DNA of 64,000 nucleotides from Saprospiraceae bacterium (GTDB taxonomy: Bacteria; Bacteroidota; Bacteroidia; Chitinophagales; Saprospiraceae), in assembly GCA_016706365.1 (NCBI GenBank), contig JADJJU010000010.1, positions 62,001 to 126,000 on the forward strand, read 5' to 3'. This document shows positions 18,145-28,924 of the stretch, one piece after another. The position numbers were made by a program, and so were the translations under genes. Each line of letters begins with the position of its first letter. Within the stretch, counting starts at the first letter, position 1. The notes under the pieces were generated by a model. The model saw only the letters and a list, made by a program, of their open reading frames with translations. It ran no database searches and was not told the DNA's origin.

Positions 18145-20192
18145 TCAATTAAATGTTTCCACGGAAGCCTGTTGGGTCGCATCCTTGAAGTAAAGCATAA
18201 ATCTGGTTCCTTTGGGTGTATTATTAATGGACCAATAGCCATCATTTTTTCTTACAAATTCACTGCAAAGTTTTAGTCCCAGTCCCTGAAGGCTCAATAC
18301 AGTCACTTCGTCCGATTTCGGAGCGAGCAAAGATGATTTGACTTCTTCAGGTATTCCACCTGCTTCATCTTCTATGACTATGACAGCCTGATCAGCTTCT
18401 GTATACCACTTAACATGAATACTGGTGTATTCAGGACTATACTTAATGGCATTGGATAATAAATTTCTTAGCACAATTTCCAGGGAAGATGAGTCTGCCC
18501 AAAGTTTGATATCGGGATTTCCTTCTGTGATGACTTGTAAATGTTTGTTTGCAATCAATGGGTCATTTCCTGAGATTACTTTAGCTACAATTGACTTCAG
18601 CTGAAGTTTTTCTTTCAAAAGTTTAATACCATCCTGCTGCGATTTAGCCCACATTAGCAGGTTTTCAAGCAGATTTCTGAAATCAATGACACTTACTTTT
18701 GTAGCGTTTAAAATTTCCATAGATCCTGCAGAAAGCGAATCATTTTTTCCCGGTAGAAGGTTGAGAAGCATAAATACATTTCCGGCAGGGCTCCTAAGAT
18801 CATGTGATATAATAGAAAATAACAAATCCTTAGTCCTGTTGGATACTTCGAGGGCAAGAGATTGCTCCTCAATGGCTTTATTTCTCTTCTCTAAAAGCTG
18901 TTTACCTGATTGACTTTTCCTATAGAAATAAATCAAGGGCAAGAGTAGCATCACCATCATTACTAGGGCCGACATAAGTATATAACCCTGAATGCGTTTC
19001 TGTTTTAATGTTTCCTCGTTAGAGGCATTCAATTTCTCAAGATTTTCCAGATCCTTACTTTTATTTTTCAGCGCAATATCAGATTCCAAAGCATTGACTT
19101 CCTGTAGACTGGAAAGCGTAATATTTTGTATTTTGTACTTGTAATATAATTCCAGGTATTCGAGGGCTTTCTTGTAATCTTTTTGAAAAACTTTAATGTT
19201 GTAGAGTACATGGTAAGCAAATGAAAGGGGGAAAATAGAGCCTTCCATGGGATTGCTTTCAATTGCAGCTAATGAGTATTCTTCGGCCTTAGTGTATTGC
19301 CCGACATTAAAGTAAGCCTTACCCAAATTCATCAGAATATAAGGTGCAAAATTTACACCCGGGTGTCTTTGAAAGATGCTGTATGCTTCGTTAAGAACTT
19401 TTAATGATTCATCATATTTCCCCAGTTCTCCCAGATAAATACCATAATTGGCCCGGTGAGCTGCAATCATGGAGGAGTCATTTATCTGATCTGAAAAATG
19501 CATTGCTTTCCTGATCCAGTCTATACTGCTTGAATCCGTTTGATTCATCATATTAAGTCCCATCAGATTATAAGTACTGGCTATATTGTAGGTGTCTTTT
19601 AATTCTTCAAAAATTGGGAGTGCCTGGGTGGCATATTCAATTGATTTATCATTAACATTTGTTTGATAAAACATTTTGGCTAGCTCTAATGCCGCTAATG
19701 CATAGAAAAGCTTTTGATCCTTGTGATTAGCATCCAGAGATTTGATACTTTCATAAAAATAATAAACTGCAGAGTCTTTGTCATCTGTATGACTGTAAGT
19801 GAGGCCAATATTTCTTTGAACATAACCTATATTAAGCGTATCATTTAGCTTCACATAAACTGGTAAAACTTCAAATACAGCTTACGCGCTTCGAGTTCAT
19901 TACCCGATATGGCATATAAAATACCTTTCTCAAGTGTTGCTTTTGCAATAAATTTTGGATCGCCGGATGCATCAGCAAGTTTTTTCTGGAGCTTGTTAAG
20001 TTCAAATGCCAGAGTTGAATCAGTTTTAATGTGTTTGCGTCCCTGATCCCTTAGAAAACTAAGTTTGTCTTCAGTCTTAACAATAGTATCTAATCTGGTT
20101 TTTAAAGAATCCGGGATGCCTGCCCCAGCTGCGTGAGCAATTGTCAAGAAAATTATGAGTGAAACACTTAAGATTAATCTCCTGGCTTGCAT
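18145..20192 (-). pseudogene. TPR sensor histidine kinase, frameshifted
   Basis: The two frames add up to about 680 residues. The N-terminal frame (20192 to about 19880) has a signal peptide (LTIAHAAGAG) and the first helical repeats. The second covers more TPR repeats, a membrane helix (YILMSALVMMVMLLLPLIYF), a coiled coil, the HisKA box FSIISHDLRSP with the phospho-accepting His, and the ATPase boxes NLLSNAIKYS, EDEAGGIP and GLGLKL. Loss of one G near 19879-19883 explains the switch (EARK then AVFEVLPVYVKLND). The overlap ATGTGA/GTG could instead mean two coupled proteins, but the second would then lack an export signal. No response regulator is adjacent. Confidence 0.78.
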
Positions 20193-20449
20193 ATGAAGGT
20201 AGCGCTGTTGTTCAATTGAAAATTATATCAATATGCCCACCTAAAAACACCAATTTGGTTTGAAGCTGATCTCTTTATGTGCGCACAATAGAGCGAAATA
20301 TATTACAAAATACGCACAATTATGTAAATGACAGACCTTTATATTTCCAATTATAAAATCTAAAACAAATCAAACGGAAGAATTCTATGATAAATTTATA
20401 TGTTATAATTTGAATAAGAATAATATATACTTGCTATAATAACTACATA

Positions 20450-23314
20450 TTAATTCTTGATAAATCCTTCTTCTCTCCATTTCTCCCGAAGGTAATTGCC
20501 CGTAAAAGATTCTTCAACGTCAATGATACCATCAGGGGTTCCCATATACACCAAATATCCTCCTTTCAATCCAGCTTCAGGACCCAGGTCTATTACCCAA
20601 TCCGCAGATTTTATCATATCAAGATGATGCTCCACCACTACAACTGTATGGCCCATTTCTATCAAAGATTGTAAAGCTGATAAGAGCTTGAGTACATCAT
20701 GGAAGTGTAATCCGGTCGTAGGTTCATCAAATACAAATAATATTTTATCTCTACTTTCCTGCATTCCGAGATATGAGGCCAGCTTAACACGTTGAGCTTC
20801 TCCACCGGACAATGTTGAGGAAGATTGACCCAGCTTGACATATCCCAAACCAACATCGGAAAGTGGTTTGATTTTTTGAACAATGTCTCTCTGATCTTTG
20901 AAAAATTCAAGCGCATCATCGATACTCATATTCAGAATATCGTTGATATTCTTTTCCTTATATCTGACTTCCAGAATTTCATCCCTGAATCTTTTTCCAT
21001 TACATTCCTCACAGACAAGTGTCACATCCGGGAGAAACTGCATTTCAACTACTATTTCACCATCGCCCTTACAAGTTTCACAGCGACCTCCTTCCACGTT
21101 GAAGGAAAAATGTTTTGGCTTATACCCTTTGAGTTTGGACAATTGCTGACGGGTATATAAGTCCCGAATATGATCAAATGCTTTAACATATGTAATCGGA
21201 TTAGACCTGCTGGACCTGCCAATAGGAGATTGTCCGATCATTTCGATATGATGAATTTTTTTAAGATCACCTGAAATAAAATCAGTGAGCGAAGGACTTT
21301 GACTAAGAGGATCTGACAGTGATGCCCTGACGAGCGGTATTAATACTTCTTTTACTAATGTACTTTTGCCTGAGCCGGACACTCCTGAAATTACAGTCAG
21401 TGCGTTCAATGGAATAGTTACACTCAGGTTTTTCAAATTGTGCATTCTCGCCTGATGAAGCTGAATCTTATTTCTTATAGGTCTGCGAACCAAAGGTGTA
21501 GGAATGATCAACCTTCGGTGCAAATATTGGACAGTAAGACTTCGCAGATGTTTATCCGGATCCGCTGTTTTGAAGTTTCCTGCAAAAACAACTTCTCCTC
21601 CATGCAATCCTGCCTCCGGTCCCATATCCAAAAGAAAATCTGCCTGGCGAATCACATCCTCTTCATGTTCCACAACCAGGACTGTATTTCCCAGATCTCT
21701 TAATTTCTTCAATACTTCTACCAGCTTCAGCGTGTCTCTGGGATGAAGACCAATGCTTGGCTCATCCAGTACATAAAGAGAGCTGGCCAGATTACTTCCC
21801 AACGTTCTTGTGAGATTGATCCTCTGAATTTCACCCCCGCTCAATGTGGAAGAAAGTCTGTCCAAATGCAGATAATTCAACCCGATTTGGCACATAACAT
21901 TTAAGCGGCTAATAATCTCAGTAAGTATTCGCTCTGCGATTTTTTTATCAGAATCAGAAAGTTGAATCTGTTCAAAGAATGCAAGCATGTCCTCAATGGG
22001 CAATAATACAAGCTTGTCTATTGTATTCCCGGCAACAAAAACATAGAGTGCTTCCTTGCGAAGCCTGGAACCTTTACAAGAGGGGCACTTTGTTTTACCA
22101 CGAAATCTGGCGAGGATAACCCTGTTCTGAATTTTATATGTTTTTTCTTCCAGCTCTTTGAAATAGTCATTGATACCTTCTATACCATTGCCCCCATTCC
22201 AAAGTAAATCTTGTTCAGCATCACTCAGAAATTCATATGGCCGGTGAATAGGAAAATCTAATCGAATGGCTTTTTGAATAAACCTTTCCTGCCAGAGGGA
22301 AGAAGACTCTCCTTTCCATGCCAACACGGCACCTTCGTGCACTGACAATGTTTTATCCGGAATCACTTTGTCGGAATCGATTCCAATAACCCGTCCGTAA
22401 CCCTCGCATTCCGGACAAGCTCCATATGGATTATTATAATTGAACAATGCTGGTGAAGGATCCAGAAACTCAATTCCATCAGCCTCAAATCTGTTATTGA
22501 AAGCTTTAATCCCTTTATCATCAGCCACCAGGCAATTGCCAAAACTCTCGTCAAATGCAGTCTGAACTGAGTCAGCTATCTGCTTTCGTATAGCATCAGT
22601 ATTATCACCTGTAACTAATCTGTCAATCAGAATATAGATTGGTTCCTGATTCAGTTGTCCTAATGGCTTTTGCAGGAGAGGGCTTTCCTCTTCCAAAAAA
22701 GCTTCAATATATTTTAGTTCATCAGCGAAATATAGACGAGTGTATCCCTTTTGCATCAATAATGACAGTTCGTGGCTAAGCAAACGGTCAGGATATCTGT
22801 TTTGAAGCGGTATCATCAATCGGATGCGCACACCCGGCTCATAATTCAATATAAAATTAACCACATCAGTAACTGTATGCTTCTTCACCTCAAGTCCTGA
22901 AACCGGCGAAATTGTCCTGCCAAGTCTCGCATACAAAAGTCTTAATAAATCATAAACTTCGGTGAGAGACCCGACGGTAGATCTTGCATTGCTGGTACTT
23001 ACTTTCTGTTCTACAGCAATAGCCGGACAAATTCCTTTTATGAAGTCCATATCGGGCTTCTTCATCCGATTCAGGAATTGACGGGCATAAGATGAAAGAC
23101 TTTCTACATATCTTCTTTGACCTTCAGCATATATGGTATCAATAGAAATAGAAGACTTGCCACTTCCAGAAACACCACTGACAACGATGAGTTTATTCTT
23201 AGGCAATATGACTTCAATATCTTTGAGATTATTGACCCTCGCTCCTTTTACATGAAGTGTATTCCGGTAATTATGCTCCGTTTCTATTGTTTCAGTAAGT
23301 TTTGAATCCTGCAT
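20450..23314 (-). CDS. uvrA: Excinuclease ABC subunit A
   Basis: A 954-residue damage-recognition ATPase of nucleotide excision repair. It contains two ABC modules: Walker A GVSGSGKS at residues 47-54 and again around residue 655, with the signatures LSGGEIQRI and LSGGEAQRV. Zinc-binding cysteine pairs are visible in CPECEGYG, CPSCKGSR, and CETCKGDG with CEECNGKR. The NARSTVGSLTEVYDLLRLLYARLG segment is characteristic. Length is near the usual 940-960. It stands alone; a 257-base gap separates it from the kinase gene downstream, and uvrB is not in the window. Confidence 0.96.
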   Translation of the reverse strand: MQDSKLTETIETEHNYRNTLHVKGARVNNLKDIEVILPKNKLIVVSGVSGSGKSSISIDTIYAEGQRRYVESLSSYARQFLNRMKKPDMDFIKGICPAIAVEQKVSTSNARSTVGSLTEVYDLLRLLYARLGRTISPVSGLEVKKHTVTDVVNFILNYEPGVRIRLMIPLQNRYPDRLLSHELSLLMQKGYTRLYFADELKYIEAFLEEESPLLQKPLGQLNQEPIYILIDRLVTGDNTDAIRKQIADSVQTAFDESFGNCLVADDKGIKAFNNRFEADGIEFLDPSPALFNYNNPYGACPECEGYGRVIGIDSDKVIPDKTLSVHEGAVLAWKGESSSLWQERFIQKAIRLDFPIHRPYEFLSDAEQDLLWNGGNGIEGINDYFKELEEKTYKIQNRVILARFRGKTKCPSCKGSRLRKEALYVFVAGNTIDKLVLLPIEDMLAFFEQIQLSDSDKKIAERILTEIISRLNVMCQIGLNYLHLDRLSSTLSGGEIQRINLTRTLGSNLASSLYVLDEPSIGLHPRDTLKLVEVLKKLRDLGNTVLVVEHEEDVIRQADFLLDMGPEAGLHGGEVVFAGNFKTADPDKHLRSLTVQYLHRRLIIPTPLVRRPIRNKIQLHQARMHNLKNLSVTIPLNALTVISGVSGSGKSTLVKEVLIPLVRASLSDPLSQSPSLTDFISGDLKKIHHIEMIGQSPIGRSSRSNPITYVKAFDHIRDLYTRQQLSKLKGYKPKHFSFNVEGGRCETCKGDGEIVVEMQFLPDVTLVCEECNGKRFRDEILEVRYKEKNINDILNMSIDDALEFFKDQRDIVQKIKPLSDVGLGYVKLGQSSSTLSGGEAQRVKLASYLGMQESRDKILFVFDEPTTGLHFHDVLKLLSALQSLIEMGHTVVVVEHHLDMIKSADWVIDLGPEAGLKGGYLVYMGTPDGIIDVEESFTGNYLREKWREEGFIKN

Positions 23315-23816
23315 GTTCTGTTTTCAGCAGTTATAAAGAATTAATGAGTGCATAAGTTCAATCTGCAAAGGTAGGAATGAGAATACTTACAAGCACACAT
23401 ATCTTAAAATATAAATATAATTTAGCGTACTTCATGGACTGGCTCTCATATGGAGGAATATTGCATGAATCTTGAAGAGCTGAACAAACCCATGCACCCG
23501 TATCATACGTACTTAAGGTAGAGGTTATATAAATGTTGAGAGTTGTTGAAAAATTTTGAACAAAAATTAATTAGCTTATCTCCTGATAGTTAATAGGAAA
23601 GAAATATAAGAAGCGGAAACAGGAAAAAATAATTATGTTAAAACTGTGTTAATTTATTCCGCAACTATTGTATGTATGGAAATTATACTATCTTTCGCCT
23701 GTTAATCGGTTTCAAAGCCAAATTTTATTTTTTTATTAATACCAAACACTGAATCTATCGCATATAACCTCTACATGTAAACACCATTTTTTTTTAATCT
23801 GTTAAAGTGTTTTACT
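23315..23816. other. Divergent intergenic region, uvrA-ECF sigma
   Basis: A 500-base AT-rich spacer holding promoters for uvrA and the sigma gene. A 13-base inverted repeat lies at 23518-23530 and 23762-23774. No gene or RNA element is recognised between them. Confidence 0.4.
23518..23774. repeat. Interval bounded by 13-base inverted repeats
   Basis: gtagaggttatat (23518-23530) is the exact reverse complement of atataacctctac (23762-23774), 231 bases apart. No target-site duplication is obvious. It could be a tiny MITE-like relic, or paired operators in front of the sigma factor gene. Confidence 0.4.
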
Positions 23817-24398
23817 ATGCAAGTTATGACGCTAAGTGATCAGGAGTTAATCGGGTATTATCTTGAAGGTGACCAAAAAGCTTTCGAGGAGTTGTTGTCC
23901 CGCCACAAAAACAAAATTTACACATCTATTTATCTCTTTGTCAAGGATCAAGCCTTAGCGGAAGATATTTTCCAGGATGTTTTCATTAAGATTATTGACA
24001 CTCTCAGAAAAGGGAAATATAACCATGAAGGTAAATTTCTTCAATGGGCTATGAGGATCTCATACAACATGTGTGTGGATCATTTCAGAAGGTCGAAACG
24101 CAGACCTCAATTTACTCCTACTGAGACATTTGACATCATGGATATACTAAAAGTATCCGATGATAATATGGAAGTGCATATGATCAAAAGTCAAACGCAT
24201 GATAAATTGCGCCGACTTGTAGATCAACTACCTGATGAGCAAAGAGAAGTAGTAATCTTAAGACATTACGCAGACCTTAGCTTCAAGGAAATCGCTCAAC
24301 TTACAAGAGTAAGTATTAATACTGCTCTCGGTAGGATGAGATATGCTTTGATAAATATTAGAAAATTGATGGCTGAAAGAGAAGTTGTCCTTCAGTAA
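23817..24398 (+). CDS. ECF-type RNA polymerase sigma factor
   Basis: A 193-residue sigma-70 family protein with region 2 (ALAEDIFQDVFIKIIDTL, MRISYNMCVDHFRR) and region 4 (LPDEQREVVILRHYADLSFKEIAQ, SINTALGRMRYAL). It lacks regions 1 and 3 as expected for the extracytoplasmic-function class. There is no adjacent anti-sigma gene, so its signal is not indicated. The start at ATG 23817 is supported by length; ATG three codons later is also possible. A strong terminator follows. Confidence 0.9.
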   Translation: MQVMTLSDQELIGYYLEGDQKAFEELLSRHKNKIYTSIYLFVKDQALAEDIFQDVFIKIIDTLRKGKYNHEGKFLQWAMRISYNMCVDHFRRSKRRPQFTPTETFDIMDILKVSDDNMEVHMIKSQTHDKLRRLVDQLPDEQREVVILRHYADLSFKEIAQLTRVSINTALGRMRYALINIRKLMAEREVVLQ

Positions 24399-24433
24399 GA
24401 TTCGATAGCAATTTGTGAGATAGGTAAAAAATT

Positions 24434-24470
24434 AAAAGCCTTCTGTCTTTATGATAGAAGGCTTTTTTTT
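24434..24470 (+). terminator. Rho-independent terminator after the ECF sigma gene
   Basis: AGCCTTCT (24437-24444) pairs with AGAAGGCT (24456-24463), flanked by AAA and a T8 run. Confidence 0.88.
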
Positions 24471-24832
24471 ATTGGTGTTAGTGACTTCATTTAAGTCATA
24501 GACTCAATAGTGCGACGTCTTGCGTCGCTGCGCTTGCAAGGTGACGCCCCACTCGAAATTAATTATGTGAAATGCTCAAACCACTGTTTTACCTAAATAC
24601 AGCTGCAAGACATTGCGTCTCTACTAGCTCGCATAACCGCCTGTTTAAAACTAAACGGTTCAACGAATTGACCATTCTTATCCGGCTGTTCGACTGGCTG
24701 TTAACTAAACTTCTAAACTACTCCACTCCTCAACCCAAGGTCTATTTCCACCAGCTTGTAGCTTGTAGTTTGATGCTTCTTCAAGGCTGCTCCCGATTAA
24801 CCGCTTAACCGCTTAAACGTGGCTGTTAACTG
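24471..24832. other. Repeat-word intergenic region
   Basis: Non-coding. It contains a small hairpin gcgacg/cgtcgc near 24511-24527, a ggtgacgccccac piece resembling the REP-like hairpins, and several CGGCTGTT/GGCTGTT words between about 24640 and 24830, mixed with repeated aaccgctta words. A 78-codon open frame here shows no protein-like features. Confidence 0.5.
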
Positions 24833-26466
24833 TTACTCCTCCTGCAAAAACGGATACCTAAAATCAGTCGGCGAAACAAAATTTTCTTTAATTGTGCGAA
24901 CGCTGACCCATCTCCAGAGATTTAATACAGAACCTGCTTTATCATTGGTTCCAGATGCTCTGCTTCCGCCAAACGGCTGTTGTCCCACTACTGCCCCAGT
25001 TGGCTTGTCATTTATATAGAAGTTACCTGCAGCATGTCTGAGCTTTTGAGTTGCAAGGATCACCGCCGCTCTGTCTTTTGCAAAAATAGCTCCAGTCAAA
25101 CTGTATGGTGAAGTGGCATTCAATAATTCTAAAGTATCAGCATATGCTTCATCAGGATAAACATATATCGTAAGTACAGGCCCGAAAATTTCTTCGCACA
25201 TGGTGGTGTATTTTGGATCCTTCGCCAAGATTATAGTAGGTTCAATAAAGTAACCGACCGTTTTATCATAATTTCCACCTGCAATAATTTCTGCATCATT
25301 GGACAAATTGGCTGCATCTATGTAAGAAGCAATTTTATCAAATGATTTTTCGTCGATGACTGCATTGATAAAGTTTCTGAAATCCTCCGTGCTGCCCATT
25401 TTGAAATCAGCCAAATCCTGCAGCAAATATTTTTTCACATCTGACCATAAGCCTTCCGGCACGTAGGCTCTTGAAGCAGCTGAACATTTTTGTCCCTGAT
25501 ATTCGAATGCTCCCCGTGAAAGTCCAACGGCAACAGCTTTAGGATCAGCAGATTTGTGGACCATAACAAAGTCCTTTCCTCCTGTCTCCCCTACTATTCT
25601 TGGGTATGATGTGTAGTTAGGCAATTGCTCTCCGATGGTTTTCCATAAACTCTGAAATACTCCTGTACTTCCTGTGAAATGCAATCCGGCAAATGCTTTA
25701 TGATGAAAGACGACATCTCCCACAGTTTTTCCCCCTGCAAAAACAAGATTGATCACTCCATCAGGCAATCCGGCTTCTTTATAAATTTCCATAATAAGAC
25801 TTGCAGAATAGATCTGAGTCTCAGCAGGCTTCCACACAACTACATTTCCAAACAATGCAGGTGCTGCACATAAATTACCTGCTATTGCTGTGAAATTAAA
25901 GGGGGTCAGATGCAAACACAAATCCTTCCAATGCTCTGTATTCCAGTCTGTTCCATGTCGCGGAAGGGCTGAATGGCTGCTGAGCATACATTTCTGTCAT
26001 GTATTGAACATTGTATCGCAAGAAATCTACTAATTCGCAGATACAATCTATTTCCGCCTGATATACATTTTTTGACTGTCCAAGCATTGTAGCTGCACTC
26101 ATTCTAGCTCTGTAAGGACCGGCCATTAAGTCTGCAGCTTTCAAAAATATTGCTGCTCGCTCTTCCCAGGGCATTACTTCCCACTCAGGTTTTGCTGCTA
26201 ATGCGGCTTCAACAGCTGCCTCGACATGCTCCTTAGACCCTTTGTGGTAATAGCCAAGTGTGTGAGCAATCTCATGAGGCGGATGTACCCGGACAGTATC
26301 ATTTGTCCGAACCGCTTTACCCCCGATGATCATAGGCATATCCAGTTCTTTGGATTTTGCATCTGCAAGGGCAGCTTTCAATGCTTTTTTTTTCCGCTGA
26401 ACCGGGCAAGTAATTCAAAATTGGTTCATTCTTAGCCGCAGGGACTTTAAAAAATGCGTTAGCCAT
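24833..26466 (-). pseudogene. pruA: 1-pyrroline-5-carboxylate dehydrogenase, two frameshifts
   Basis: Three frames encode in order an approximately 544-residue aldehyde dehydrogenase, matching the usual PruA length. The start ATG is at 26466 (MANAFFKVPAAKNEPI). The first shift is at an A9 tract (plus-strand T9, 26385-26393), where eight would continue GSAEKKALKAALADAKSK. The second is near 25905-25912, joining LEYRALEGFVFA to TPFNFTAIAGNL. The active site is intact: the catalytic Cys in YQGQKCSAAS and the Glu in VGETGGKDFV. The enzyme oxidises glutamate semialdehyde to glutamate in proline catabolism. Proline dehydrogenase is not nearby. Confidence 0.85.
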
Positions 26467-26534
26467 ATAATGTTTTATTGAAGTTGATTTAATGTGAATG
26501 CAAAAATATAAAAACCAATTGAAAGGCTGGAAGT

Positions 26535-27050
26535 TTACCACCCTACATATCGCGGTGGTTTAATCCCGTTTAATCTTAAATAAATCGCCATCTGTCCGGC
26601 ATGATGAGTGGTATGATGTAACAACAAAAATAGGAAATCTGATTTGCTCAACATTTTGCCTGCAGGCTTAAAATCCTGCATGACAATCATATCCTCAGGA
26701 TGTAAAAGAAAAACTGTCTCCCTGACATCCTGAAATATTGAATGTAACTGAGCTATTCTTTCCAGTTTACTCAAAGTTTTATACTCAATTTTGTTATTCC
26801 CTGTAATGCGGGTAAGCAGGAAGCTTCTGTCTATCACATTTAAATGATTGACTATGTGGTGCAGTTGCTGATCAAAGGAAAATACTTCATCTACCGGTTT
26901 AAAGCTATAAAGTGAATCCGGCATACATTCGGCCATATCAATCAAATAATCTTCCATTCGGTCCCATTTATCAAGAAAGTCTTTGCAGGAAATTTGAGAC
27001 TGACCTTCAAAGCTGGCAAATAGAAATAAGAGAAGTATGCTTATTCTCAT
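26535..27050 (-). CDS. Exported DinB-superfamily protein
   Basis: A 171-residue protein with a signal peptide (MRISILLLFLFASFEGQSQ) before a DinB-like four-helix bundle. Conserved histidines appear in FDQQLHHIVNHL and LLLHHTTHHAGQMAIYLR, as expected for metal binding. It ends with GIKPPRYVGW, a common Bacteroidota ending. Unlike the DinB protein at 11641 it should act in the periplasm. Function is unknown. It is divergent from the amidohydrolase gene with 40 bases between starts. Confidence 0.82.
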   Translation of the reverse strand: MRISILLLFLFASFEGQSQISCKDFLDKWDRMEDYLIDMAECMPDSLYSFKPVDEVFSFDQQLHHIVNHLNVIDRSFLLTRITGNNKIEYKTLSKLERIAQLHSIFQDVRETVFLLHPEDMIVMQDFKPAGKMLSKSDFLFLLLHHTTHHAGQMAIYLRLNGIKPPRYVGW

Positions 27051-27090
27051 TGTTTATGTGTTTTTTTGTTGCCTTAACCATTTTCCAAAT

Positions 27091-28812
27091 ATGAAAACAC
27101 CTAAAGCATTTGTACGGTTGCTTTTTATCGCAATTGTGTTCATTTCTTTTCAGTGTTCGCAACAGCAAAAAGCGGACCTGATTATTTTGGATGCAGAGAT
27201 TTACACAATGGATACGCTCTTGCCGTCAGTGCAGGCTATGGCTATAAAGGATGGAAAGATCCTGGCAATGGGTACTGATGAAGAAATCATGAAATGGGCG
27301 GGATCAGAAACTGAAGTTGAGAAATTGAATGGTCAGTTCATTATCCCCGGATTGATAGAAGGACATGCTCACTTTTCATATTTAGGTAAAAGCTTACTGG
27401 ATCTTAATTTCATGAATGTCACATCTTGGGACGAGGCTGTCAGAATGGTGGAAGAAGCTGCAAAAAAACTGCCGGAGGGAACCTGGATCGAAGGACGTGG
27501 GTGGCATCAGGAAAAATGGCAAACGATCCCACAAGAAAATGTAAATGGATATCCTTTTCATGATGCATTAAGCGCTGTAACGCCGAATCATCCGGTCATT
27601 CTCAGACATGCCAGTGGGCATTCATTATTTGCCAATAAAAAAGCCATGGATCTGGCGGGAATTCAGGCCGAGACTCCGAGTCCTTCCGGAGGTGTTATTG
27701 TAAGATCATCAGATGGGGAGGCAATAGGTGTCTTTGAAGAACGTGCTATGTCTCTCATTTCAGATCCTTTCAATCAATATTTAGAAACATTGGATGAGGA
27801 TGCTTTGCAGGAAAAATGGCTCATGGGTATCAAACTGGCTCAGGAAGAGTGCCTGTCTCATGGGATTACTTCCTTTCAGGATGCAGGATCCAGTTTTGAA
27901 GAGGTAGAACAATACCGAAAAATGGCCGAGGCTTCCGATTTAAAAGTAAGATTATATGCTATGGTCAGACATGCATCAGATGTTTTGGCGAAAGAACTGG
28001 ATAAATTGCCCATTATTGATGCCGGAAACGGTTACTTCACTTGCAGAGCGATCAAATCAGAATTAGATGGAGAATTGGGTGTATTCGGGGCCTGGAAATT
28101 AAAACCCTATGCAGACAAACCGGGATACACAGGTCAAAACACAACTTCCATTGAAGAATTAAAAAAGATCGCTGATCTTGCTGTTAAGCATAAAATGCAA
28201 CTCTGTGTGCATGCTATTGGTGATAAAGCCAATCGTGAGTTTTTGAACATTTGTGATTCATTATTCAAAATCAATCCGGAAGGAAATACATGGCGATGGA
28301 GATCAGAACATGCTCAACACCTTGACACTGCTGATATTAAGAGATTTGCTCCTCTGGGTATACTTGCTTCTATGCAGGGAATTCACTGTACCTCTGATGC
28401 TCCGTTTGTTGTAAAGCGTCTTGGTCAGGAACGATCACGCACAGGAGCTTATGCATGGAGATCCCTTCTGGATGCCGGTGTAATAATCAATAATGGAACC
28501 GATGCTCCGGTCGAATCAATTGATCCTATAGAATGTTTTTACGCCAGTGTAACCAGAAAGAGAAAAGATAGCTGGAAGGCTTTTTTTCCTGAACAATCTA
28601 TGACCCGGCACGAGGGACTTTATTCCTACACAATGGCCAATGCTATGGCTGCATTTGAAGAGAAAAATAAGGGTTCTTTGAGCGTCGGAAAGTATGCTGA
28701 TTTTGTAATATTATCCAATAATCTGATCACTTGTACTGAAGCAGAAATACTTAAAACTGAAGTACTTCGTACCTATGTCGGCGGTAAATTGGCATATCAA
28801 AAAGCAAATTGA
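27091..28812 (+). CDS. Amidohydrolase family protein, YtcJ-like lipoprotein
   Basis: A 573-residue metal-dependent amidohydrolase of the YtcJ/Amidohydro_3 group. I place the start at ATG 27091, giving a lipoprotein signal with FISFQC; the longer upstream frame is an extension. Metal-binding motifs are GHAHF (HxH) early, HAIGDKANREF in the middle and SEHAQH later, with NNGTDAPVESIDP near the C-terminus. Such enzymes hydrolyse C-N bonds in amides or cyclic substrates; the natural substrate is unknown. It may share a transcript with sppA, 112 bases downstream. Confidence 0.88.
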   Translation: MKTPKAFVRLLFIAIVFISFQCSQQQKADLIILDAEIYTMDTLLPSVQAMAIKDGKILAMGTDEEIMKWAGSETEVEKLNGQFIIPGLIEGHAHFSYLGKSLLDLNFMNVTSWDEAVRMVEEAAKKLPEGTWIEGRGWHQEKWQTIPQENVNGYPFHDALSAVTPNHPVILRHASGHSLFANKKAMDLAGIQAETPSPSGGVIVRSSDGEAIGVFEERAMSLISDPFNQYLETLDEDALQEKWLMGIKLAQEECLSHGITSFQDAGSSFEEVEQYRKMAEASDLKVRLYAMVRHASDVLAKELDKLPIIDAGNGYFTCRAIKSELDGELGVFGAWKLKPYADKPGYTGQNTTSIEELKKIADLAVKHKMQLCVHAIGDKANREFLNICDSLFKINPEGNTWRWRSEHAQHLDTADIKRFAPLGILASMQGIHCTSDAPFVVKRLGQERSRTGAYAWRSLLDAGVIINNGTDAPVESIDPIECFYASVTRKRKDSWKAFFPEQSMTRHEGLYSYTMANAMAAFEEKNKGSLSVGKYADFVILSNNLITCTEAEILKTEVLRTYVGGKLAYQKAN

Positions 28813-28924
28813 TTCTGTAAATAGCTTCAAGTATCTATCAATTGGACTGATTCGTCCATAAAACTTACATGGAGACTTTGAAATCCTTAGTTTTGTATCT
28901 GAAATAAAAAATAAATATCCTCGT

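Noticed and set aside
24572..24808. 78-codon open frame
   Set aside because: Lies in the repeat-word region after a terminator; no domain, no promoter, unusual composition.
26385..26393. Phase-variable tract in pruA
   Set aside because: A second shift downstream would still break the gene, and the product is metabolic, not a surface antigen.
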